The notes beneath the pieces were generated by a model. It saw only the letters and a list, made by a program, of their open reading frames with translations, made no database searches and was not told where the DNA came from. A stretch of DNA of 64,000 nt from positions 124,001 through 188,000 of the forward strand of contig NW_022141553.1 in NCBI RefSeq assembly GCF_007565055.1, in the 5' to 3' direction. This stretch comes from Rhinopithecus roxellana (taxonomy: Eukaryota > Chordata > Mammalia > Primates > Cercopithecidae). Within the stretch, counting starts at the first letter, position 1; every line of letters starts with the position of its first letter. Shown one piece after another: positions 53,801 through 64,000 of this stretch. Position numbers and translations under genes: made by a program.

Positions 53801-54120
53801 CTTTTTCAACATAGCCCTCAATGAGCTCCCAAATATACCTCTGCAGAATCCAAGACAACAGTGTTAGCAAACTGCTCCAAGAAGGGAAGTGTGGAATTCT
53901 GTGTGATGAAGTCACACATCAGAAAGCAATCTCTCAGAAAGCTTCTCTCTAGTTATTATGTGAGGATACTTCCTTTTTCACCATGGGCCTCTATGGGCTC
54001 CCAAATATCACTTTCCAGATTCCACGAAAAGAGTGTTCGCAAACTGCTTCCTGAAGTCTAAGTTATAAGTCTGTGAGATGAACTCACAGATCAGACAGAA
54101 GTTTCTCAGAAAGCTTCTTT

Positions 54121-55492
54121 CACGTATTGAAGTGGTGAAATTTCCTTTATCAGCCTATTCCTCAATACGATCTAAGGAATCCCTTCTGAGGTTCGTCAAA
54201 GACAGTGTTAATGGACTGTTCCACGAAACATAAGTGTAAATCTCGAAGATGAATTCATCCATCACCAAGAAGTTTCTAAGAAAGTTTCTTTCTAGTTTTC
54301 ATCTGTGGATATTTCCTTTGTCACCGTAAGGTTCATTGCGCTATGATGTATCTGATTGCAGATTTACAGAAAACTGTGTTAACAAACTGATCACTGAAGA
54401 CAAACTTGTAATTCTGTGAGTTGCATTCACTCATGGCAACGCAGTTTCTCAGAAAGCTTCTTTTTAGTTATGATGTGTGGATATTTCCTTTTTCACCATA
54501 GCCCTCTATGAGCTCCCAAATATACCTCTGCAGAATCAACGACAACAGTGTTAGCAAACTGTTCCAAGAAGGGAAGGGTGGAACTCTGTGTGATGAAGTC
54601 ACACATCAGAAAGCAATCTCTCAGAAAGCTTCTCTCTAGTTATCATGTGAGCATAATTCCTTTTTCAACATGGGCCCCTATGGGATCCCATATATCACTT
54701 TCCAGAATCCACGAAAAGAGTGTTCACAAACTGCTTAATGAAGTCTAATTTATAAGTCTGTGAGATGAACTCACAGATCAGAAATAGCTAATCAGAAAGC
54801 TTCTTTCCCATTTTTCACGGATGAAATTTCCTTTATCAGCGTAGGCCTCCATGCGATCCAAGGAAACCCTTCACAGGTTCCTGAAAGACAGTGTTAAAGG
54901 ACTACTCCAAGAAACATAAGTGTATCTCTGTGAGATGAATTCACTCATTACCAAGAAGTTTCTAAGAAAGCTTCTTTCTAGTTTTCATCTGTGGATATTT
55001 CCTTTGTCACCGTAGGGTTCATTGAGCTATGAAGTATGTAATTGCAGATTTCCAGAAAACTGTGCTAGCAAACTGATCACTGAAGAGAAATGTGTAACTC
55101 TGTGAGGTGCATTCACACATGGCAATGCAGTTTCTCAGAAAGCTTCTCTTTTGTTGTTTTGTGAGTATATTTCCTTTTTCACCATAGATCTCAATGAGAT
55201 CCCAATATAACTTTGCAGAATCCAGGACAACAGTGTTAGCAAACTGTTCCAAGCAGGGAAGGGTTGAACTCGGTGTGATGAAGTCAAACATCAGAAAGCA
55301 ATCTCTCAGAAAGCTTCTCTCTAATTTTCATGTGAGGATATTTCCGTTTGCAGCATGGGCCCCTATGGGCTCCCAAGTATCACTTTCCAGAATCCACGAA
55401 AAGAGTGTTTGTAATCTGCTTCCTGAAGTCTAAGTTATAAGTCTGTGAGATGAACTCGCAGATCAGAAAGAAGTTTCTCAGAAAGCTTCTTT
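54121..55492 (-). repeat. Two-unit tandem duplication, copy 1 (~1,372 bp)
   Basis: Eight monomers that recur, with a few percent difference, at 55,493-56,865. Shared private strings include cagcctattcctcaatacg, ggaatcccttctgaggttcg, aatctgcttcctg and gcagcatgggcccc. These are not typical of other units in the arm. Confidence 0.75.
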
Positions 55493-56865
55493 CACGTTTT
55501 GAAGGGGTGAAATTTCCTTTATCAGCCTATTCCTCAATACGATCTAAGGAATCCCTTCTGAGGTTCGTCAAAGACAGTGTTAATGGACTGTTCCATGAAA
55601 CATAAGTGTAAATCTGGAAGATGAATTCACCCATCACCAAGAAGTTTCTAAGAAAGTTTCTTTCTAGTTTTCATCTGTGGATATTTCCTTTGTCACCGTA
55701 AGGTTCATTGCGCTATGATGTATCTAATTGCAGATTTACAGAAAACTGTGTTAACAAACTGATCACTGAAGACAAACTTGTAATTCTGTGAGTTGCATTC
55801 ACTCATGGCAACGCAGTTTCTCAGAAAGCTTCTTTTTAGTTATGATGTGAGGATATTTCCTTTTTCACCATAGCCCTCTATGAGCTCCCAAATATACCTC
55901 TGCAGAATCAACGACAACAGTGTTAGCAAACTGTTCCAAGAAGGGAAGGGTGGAACTCTGTGTGATGAAGTCACACATCAGAAAGCAATCTCTCAGAAAG
56001 CTTCTCTCTAGTTATTATGTGAGCATATTTCCTTTTTCAACATGGGCCCCTATGGGATCCCATATATCACTTTCCAGAATCCACGAAAAGAGTGTTCACA
56101 AACTGCTTAATGAAGTCTAATTTATAAGTCTGTGAGATGAACTCACAGATCAGAAAGTAGCTAATCAGAAACCTTCTTTCCCATTTTTCACGGATGAAAT
56201 TTCCTTTATCAGTGTAGGCCTCCATGCGATCCAAGGAAACCCTTCACAGGTTCCTGAAAGACAGTGTTAAAGGACTGCTCCACGAAACATAAGTGTATCT
56301 CTGTGAGACGAATTCACTCATTACCAAGAAGTTTCTAAGAAAGCTTCTTTCTAGTTTTCATCTGTGGATATTTCCTTTGTCACCGTAGGGTTCATTGAGC
56401 TATGAAGTATGTAATTGCAGATTTCCAGAAAACTGTGTTAGCAAACTGATCACTGAAGACAAATGTGTAACTCTGTGAGTTGCATTCACACATGGCAATG
56501 CAGTTTCTCAGAAAGCTTCTCTTTTGTTGTTTTGTGAGTATATTTCCTTTTTCACCATAGCCCTCAGTGAGATCCCAATATAACTTTGCAGAATCCACGA
56601 CAACAGTGTTAGCAAACTGTTCCAAGCAGGGAAGGGTGGAACTCTGTGTGATGAAGTCACACATCAGAAAGCAATCTCTCAGAAAGCTTCCCTCTAATTT
56701 TCATGTGAGGATATTTCCTTTTGCAGCATGGGCCCCTATGGGCTCCCAAGTATCACTTTCCGGAATCCACGAAAAGAGTGTTCGTAATCTGCTTCCTGAA
56801 GTCTAAGTTATAAGTCTGTGAGATGAACTCGCAGATCAGAAATAAGTTTCTCAGAAAGCTTCTTT
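55493..56865 (-). repeat. Two-unit tandem duplication, copy 2 (~1,372 bp)
   Basis: Partner of 54,121-55,492 at an offset of 1,372-1,373 bp. Both copies end at a B/A boundary carrying gaactcgcagatcag (55,451 and 56,824 area), after which the sequence returns to the common type (ccttcatcagcg). Confidence 0.75.
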
Positions 56866-59800
56866 CACGTTTTGAATGGATGAAATTTCCTTCATCAGCG
56901 TAGGCCTCAATGCTATCCAAGGAAGCCCTTCTCAGGGTCCTCAAAGACAGTGTTAATGGACTGCTCCATGAAACATAATTGTAACTCTGTGAGATGAATT
57001 CACACATCACCAAGAAGTTTCTAAGAAAGCTTCTTTCTAGTTTTCATCTGTGGATAGTTCCTTTGTCATCGTAAGGTTCATTGCACTATGAAGTATCTAA
57101 TTGAAGATTTCCAGAAAACTGTGTTAACTAACTGATCACTGAAGAGAAACTTGTAACTCTGTGAGTTGCATTCACACATGTCAATGCAGTTTTTCAGAAA
57201 GCTTATCTTTAGTTATTACGTGAGGATATTTCCCTTTTCACCATAGCCCTCAATGAGCTACCAAATATTCCTTTGCAGAATCCATGACAACAGTGTTAGC
57301 AAACTGTTCCAAGAAGGGAAGGGTGGAACTCTGTGTGATGAAGTCACACCTCCGAAAGCAATCTCTCAGATAGCTTCTCTCTAGTTTTTTGTGAGGATAT
57401 TCCCTTTTTACCATGCACCCCGATGGGCTCACATATATCACTCTCCAGACTCCTCGAAAAAGTGATAGGAACCTTCTCCCTGAAGTCTAAGTTATAAGTC
57501 TGTGAGATGAACTCACAGGTCAGAAAGAAGTTCCTCAGAAATCTTCCTTCACGTTTTGAACGGATGAAATTTCCTTTATCAGCGTAGACCTCAATGCGAT
57601 CCAAGGAAGCCCTTCTCAGGTTCCTCAAAGACAGTGTTAATGGAGTGTTCCACGAAACATAAGTGTAACTCTGTGAGATGAATTCACACATCAACAAGAA
57701 GTTTCTAAGAAAGCTTCTTTCTAGTTTTCATCTGTGGATATTTCCTTTATCACCGTAAAGTTCATTGCGCTATGAAGTATCTAATTGCAGATTTCCAGAA
57801 AACTGTGTTAACAAACTGATCACTGAAGAGAAACCTGTAACTCTGTGAGTTGCATTTACACATGGCAACGTAGTTTCTCAGAAAGCTTCTCCTTAGTTAC
57901 TATGTGAGTATATTACCTTTTTCACCGTAGCCCTCAATGAGCTCCCAAATATACTTCTGCAGTATCCACGACAACAGTGTTAGCAAACTGTTCCAAGAAG
58001 GGAAGTGTGGAACTGTGTGTGATAAATCACACATCAGAAAGCAATGTCTCAGAAACTTTCTCTCTAGTTATTATTTGAGGATATTTCCTTTTTCACCATG
58101 GGCCCCTATTTTCTCCCAAATATCACTTTCCAGATTCCACGAAAAGAGTGTTAGCGAACTGCTTCCTGATGTCTAAGTTATAAGTCTGTGAGAAGAACTC
58201 ACAGATCAGAAGGAAGTTTCTCAGAAAACTTCTTTCACGTTTTGAACGGTTGAAATTTCCTTTATCAGCGTAGGCCTCTATGTGATCCAAAGAAGCCCTT
58301 CTCAGGTTCCTCAAAGACAGTGTTAATGGACTGCTCCAAGAAACATAAGTGTAACTTTGTGAGATGAATTCACACATCACCAAGAAGTTTCTAGGAAAGC
58401 TTCTTTCTAGTTTTCATCTGAGGATATTTCCTTTGTCACCGTAAGCTTCATTGCGCTAAGAGCTATCCCATTGAAGATTTCCAGAAAACTTAGTTAGCAA
58501 ACTGATCACTGAAGAGAAACGTGTAATTCTATGAGTTGCATTCACTCATGGCAATGCAGTTTCTCAGAATGCTTCTTTCCAGTTTTGATCGGAGGATATT
58601 TCCTTTCACCATAGACCTCAATGAGCTCCGAAATATAACTTTGCAGAATCCACGACAAGAGTGTTAGCAAACTGTTCCAAGAAGGGTAGGGTGGAACTCT
58701 GTGTGATGAAGTCACACATCAGAAAGCAATCTCTCAGAAAGCTTCTCTCTAGTTATTATGTGAGGATATTTCCTTTTTCACCATGAGCCGCTATGGGCTT
58801 CAAAATATCACTTTCTAGATTCCACGAAAAGAGTGTTAGCAAACTGCTTCCTGAAGTCTAAGTTATAAGTCTGTGAGATGAACTCGCCAATCAGAAAGAA
58901 GTTCCTCAGAAAGCTTCTTTCACGGTTTGAAACAATGAAATTTCCTTTATCAGCGTAGGCCTCAATGCGATCCAAAGAAGCCCTTCGCAGGTTCCTCAAA
59001 GACAGTGTTAATGAACTGCCCCACGAAACGTAAGTGTAACTCTGTGCGATGAATTCACACAACACCAAGAAGTTTCCAAGACAGCTTCTTCCTAGTTTTC
59101 ACCTGTGGATATTATGTTTGTCACCATAAGGTTCATTGCGCTATGAAGTATCTAATTGCAGATTTCCAGAAAACTCTGTTAACAAACTGATCACTGAAGA
59201 GAAACGTGTAACTCTGTGAGTTGCATTCACACATAGCAATGCCGTTTCTCACAAAGCTTCTGTTTAGTTATTATGTGAGGATATTTCCTTTTTCACCATA
59301 GCCCTCAATGAGCTCCCAAATAAACCTCTGCAGAATCCTTGACAAATTTGGTAGCAAACTGTTCCAAGAAGGGAAGGGTGGAACTCTGTGTGATGAAGTC
59401 ACACATCAGAAAGCAATCACTTAGAAAGCTTCTCTCTAGTTATTATGTGAGGATATTTCCTTTATCACCATGGGCCCCCATGGGCTCCCAAATATCACTT
59501 TCCAGATTCCACGAAAAGTGTGTTAGCAAACTGCTTCCTAAGGTTTAAGTTATACGTCTGTGAGATGACCTCGCAGATCAGAAAGAAGTTTCTCAGAAAG
59601 CTCCTTTCACGTTTGGAACGGATGAAATTTCCTTCATCAGCGTAGGTCTCGATGTGATCCAAAGAAGCCCTTCTCAGGTTCCTCAAAGACAGTGTTAATG
59701 GACTGCTCCACGAAACAAAAGTGAAACTCTGTGAGATGAATTCACACATCACCAAGATGTTCCAATGGAAGCTACTTTCTAGGTTTCACCTTTGGATATT

Positions 59801-62800
59801 TCCTTTGTCAGCATAAGGTTCATTGCGCTATGAAGTATCTAATAGCAGATTTCCAGAAAACCCTGTTAACAAACTAATCACTAAATAGAAACGTGTAACT
59901 CTGTGAGTTGCATTCACACATGGCAAAGCAGTTTCTCAGAAAGCTTCTCTTTAGTTATTATGCGAGGATATTTCCTTTTTCACCATGGCCCTCAATGAGC
60001 TCCCAAATATAACTTTGCAGAATCCACGACAACAGTGTGAGGAAACTGTTCCAAGAAGGGACGGGTGGAACTCTGTGTGATGAAGTCACACTTCAGAAAA
60101 CAATCTCTCGGAAAGTTCTCTCTAGTTATTATGTGAGGATATCTCCTTTTTCACCGTGGGCCCCTATGGGCTCCCAAATATCACTTTCCATATACCACGA
60201 AAAGAATGTTAGCAAACTGCTTCCTGAAGTCTAAGTTATAAGTCTGTGAGATGAACTCACAGATCAGAAAGAAGGTTCGCAGAATCCTTCCTTCACGTTT
60301 GAAGAGGATGAAGTTTCCTTTATCAGCGTAGGCCTCAATGCGATCCAAAGAAGACTTCTCAGGTACCTCAAAGACAGTGTTAATGGAATGCTTAATGAAA
60401 CATAAGTGTAACTCTGTGAGATGAATTCAGACATCACCAAGAAGTATCTAAGTTAGCTTCTTTCTAGTTTTCACTTGTGGATATTTCCTTTGTCACCGTA
60501 AGGTTCATTGCGCTATGAAGTATCAAATTGCAGATTTCCAGAAAACTGTGTTAACAAACTTATCACTGAATAGAAACGTGTAACTCTGTGAGTTGCATTC
60601 ACACATGGCAACGCAGTTGCTCAGAAAGCTTCTCTTTCGTTATTATGTGAGGATATGTCCTTTTTCACCATAGCCCTCAATGAGCTCCCAAATATACCTC
60701 TGCAGAATCCACGACAACAGTGTTAGCAAACTGTTCCAAGAAGGGAAGGGTGGAACTCTGTGTGATGAAGTCACACATCAGAAAGCAATCTCTCAGAAAG
60801 CTTCTCCCTAGTTATTATTTGAGGATATATCCCTTTTCACCATGGGCCCCTATGGGCTCCCAAATATCACTTTCCAGATTCCACGAAAAGAGTGTTAGCA
60901 AACTTCTTTCTGGAATCTAAGTTATAAGTCTTTGAGATGAAGTGACAGATCAGAAAGAAGTTTCTCAGAACGCTTCTTTCACGTTTTGAACGGATCAAAT
61001 TTCCTTTATCAGCGTAGGCCTCAATGCGATCCAAAGACGCCCTTCTCAGGTTCCTCAAAGACAGTGTTAATGGACTGCTCCACGAAACATAAGTGTAAAT
61101 CTGTGAGATGAATTCCCACATCACGAAGAAGTTTCAAAGAAAGCTTCATTTTAGTTTTCACCTGTGGATATTTCCTTTTTAACCGTAAGGTTCATTACGC
61201 AATGAATTATCTAATTGCAGATTTCCCGAAAACTGTTTAAGCAAACAGATCACTGAAGAGAAACGTGTAACTCTGTGAGTTCCATTCACACATGGCAACG
61301 CAGTTTCTCAGAAAGCTTCTCTTTAGTTATTAAGTGAGAATATTTCCTTTTCACCATTGCCCTCAATGAGCTCCCAAATATACCTCTGCAGAATCCACCA
61401 CAACAGTGTTAGCAAACTGTTCCAAGTAGGGAAGGGTGGTACTCTGTGTGATGAAGTCACACATCAGAAAGCAATCTCTCAGAAAGCTTCTCTGTAGTTA
61501 TTATGTGAGGATATTTCCTTTTTCACCATGGGCCACTATGGGCTCCCAAATATCACTCTCCAGATTCCACGAAAAGAGTGTTAGCAAACTTCTTCCTGGA
61601 GTCTAAGTTATAAGTCGGTGAGATGAACTCGCAGATCAGAAAGAAGTTTCTCAGAAAGCGTCTTTCACGTTTTGAAGCGATGAAATTTCCTTTATCAGCG
61701 TAGGTCTCAATGTCATCCAAAGAAGCCCTTCTCAGGTTGCTCAAAGACAGTGTTAATGGACTGCTCCACGAAACATAAGTGTAACTCTGTGAGATGAATT
61801 CACACATCACCAAGAAGTTTCCAAGAAAGCTTCTTTCTAGTTTTCACCTGTGGATATTTCCTTTGTCACCATAAGGTCCATTACGCTATGAAGTATCTAA
61901 TTGCAGATTTCCAGAAAACTGTGTTAACAAACTGATCACTGAAGGGAAACGTGTAACTCTGTGAGTTACATTTACACATGGCAACGCAGTTTCTCAGAAA
62001 GCTTCTCTTTAGTTATTATGTGAGGATATCTCCTTTTTCACCATAGCCCTCAATGATCTCCCAAATATAACTCTGCAGAATCCATGACAACAGTGTTCGC
62101 ACACTGTTCCAAGAAGGGAAGGGTTGACCTCTGTGTGATGAAGTCACACATCGGAAAGCAATCTCTCAGAAAAAATCTCTCTAGTTAATATGTGAGAATA
62201 TTTCCTTTCACCATGGGCCCCTAAGGGCTACCAAATATCACTTTCCAGATTCCACGAAAAGTGTGTTAGCAAACTGCTTCCTGAAATCCAAGTTATAAGA
62301 CTGTGAGATGAACTCACATATCAGAAAGAAGTTTCTCAGAAAGATTCTTTCACCTTTTGAACGGATGAAATTTCCTTTATCAGCGTAGGCCTCAATGCGA
62401 TCCAAAGAAGCCCTTCTCAATTTCCTCAATAACAGTGTCAATAGACTGCTACACGATACATAAGTGTAACTCTGTGAAATGAATTCACGCATCACCAAGA
62501 ATTTTCTACGAAAACTTCTTTCTAGTTTTCATCTGAGTATATTTCCTTTGACACGGTAAGCTTCATTCCGCTAAGAAATATCCCGAGGCAGATTTCCAGA
62601 AAACTATGTTAGCAAACTAATCACTGAAGAGAAACGTGTAAATCGGTGAGTTGCATTCACTCATGGCAATGCAGTTTATCAGAAGGCTTCTTTCCAGTTT
62701 TGAGCTGAGGATAATTCCCTTTTCACCATAGCCCTCAATGAGCTCCCAAATATAACTTTGAGGAATCCACCGCAACACTGTTAGTAAAATGTTCCAAGAA

Positions 62801-64000
62801 GGGAAGGGTGGAACTCTGTTTGATGAAGTCACACATCAGAAAGCAATCTCTCAGAAAGCTTCTCTCTAGTTATTATGTGAGCATATTTCCTTTTTCACCA
62901 TTGGCCCCTATGGCTCCCAAATATCACTTTCCAGAATCCACAAAAAGTGTGTTCGCCAACTGCTTCCTGAAGTCTAAGTTATAAGTCTGCTAGATGAACA
63001 CACAGATCAGAAAGAACTTTCTCAGAAAACTTCTTTCAAGTTTGGAACGGATGAAAATTCCTTTATCAGCGTACGCCTCAATGCGATCCAAGGAAGGTCT
63101 TTTCAGGTTCCTCAAATACAGTGTTAATGGACTGATTCATGAAACATAAGTGTAACTCTGGAAGATAAATTCACACATCACCAAGAAGTTTCTTAGAAGG
63201 CTTCCTTCTAGTTTTCATCTGTGGATATTTCCTTTGTCAGCATAAGGATCATTGCGCTATGAAGTATCTAATTGCAGATTTCCAGAAAACTGTGTTTACA
63301 AGCTGACCACTGAAGAGAAGCGTGTAACTCTGTGAGTTGCATTCACTCATGGCAATGAAGTTTCTCAGAAGGCTTCTTTCCAGTTTTGATCTGAGGATAT
63401 TTCCTTTTTTACCGTAGCCCTCTTTGATCTCCCAAATATACCTCTGCAGAATCCACGACAACAGTGTTAGGAAACTGTTCCAAGAAGGGAAGGGTGCAAC
63501 TCTGTGTGATGAAGTCACACATAAAAAAGCAATCTCTCCGAAAGATTCTCTAGAGTTAGTACGTGAGGTTATTTCCTTTTTCACCATGGGCCCCTATGGG
63601 CTCTCAAATATCACTTTCCAGATTCCACGAAAAGAGTGTTAGCAAACTGCTTCCTGAAGTCTCAGTTATAAGTCTGTGAAATGAACTCACAGATCAGAAA
63701 GGAGTTTCTCAGAAAGCTTCTTTCACGTTTTGAATGGATGAAATCTCCTTTATCAGCATCGGCCTCAATGCGATCCAAGGAAGCCCTTCTCAGGTTCCTC
63801 AAAGACATTGTTGATGGACTGCTCCACGAAACATAAGTGTAACTCTGGAAGATGAATTCACACATCACCAAGAAGTTTCTAAGAAAGCTTCTTTCTAGTT
63901 TTCATCTGTGGATATTTCCTTTTGTCACCATAAGGTTCATTGCGCTATGAAGTATCTAATTGCAGATTTCCAGAAAATGGTGTTAACAAACTGATCACTG

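Larger units (their letters stand above)
49673..64000 (-). repeat. Alpha satellite array, - arm, distal part
   Basis: Continuation of the reverse-oriented A-B-C-D array after the L1, with A monomers near 50,326, 50,842, 52,207, 52,896, 57,013, 57,697, 58,383, 59,068, 59,755, 61,124, 61,813, 62,498 and 63,871. Spacing is ~684-690 bp except for one trimer. The array runs off the end of the window inside a D monomer. No gene or second mobile element was seen. Confidence 0.95.

Overview
The window is satellite DNA from an anthropoid primate chromosome, most likely centromeric or pericentromeric. About 58 kb is diverged alpha satellite. It is interrupted once, by a nearly full-length LINE-1 (L1) retrotransposon. 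I see no host protein-coding gene, tRNA, rRNA or CRISPR array. The many 60-150 residue open frames in the satellite are chance readings of the monomer, repeated about every 687 bases.

Layout: positions 1-30,419 hold alpha satellite in + orientation. At about 30,419 the array flips, and everything after it is in - orientation. The basic unit is a tetramer, A-B-C-D, of about 687 bp (171+172+172+172 in the reference unit at 18,578-19,264). Roughly 44 copies lie in the + arm and about 40 in the - arm. Copies differ from one another by many substitutions, so this is an old or relaxed higher-order repeat, not a freshly homogenised array. Several units have lost one monomer in register or carry out-of-register deletions. 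Two blocks of much more divergent alpha-like monomers (38,187-38,805 and 40,407-41,018) sit inside the - arm. One 582-bp stretch is present twice with no difference (31,994-32,575 and 36,621-37,202). A two-unit tandem duplication of about 1,372 bp occupies 54.12-56.87 kb.

The L1 (43,488-49,659, - strand) is flanked by an imperfect 13-bp target-site duplication. It has a 5'UTR lacking its extreme 5' end, an intact 338-codon ORF1, a 63-bp inter-ORF spacer, an ORF2 broken by at least three stop codons and four frameshifts, a 3'UTR with a G-rich tract, and a short A tail. Removing the element and one duplication copy leaves a 686-bp satellite unit, so it landed cleanly in a finished array.

Organism: the alpha satellite plus a primate L1 places the source in the simian primates. 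The ORF1 amino-terminal and coiled-coil region and the 5'UTR look unlike the youngest human L1 subfamilies. No canonical CENP-B box was seen; the monomers instead carry pJalpha-type (A-box) sequences. These points would fit a New World monkey or an older catarrhine layer, but that assignment is tentative. All repeat identities are from reading by eye, without alignment software.
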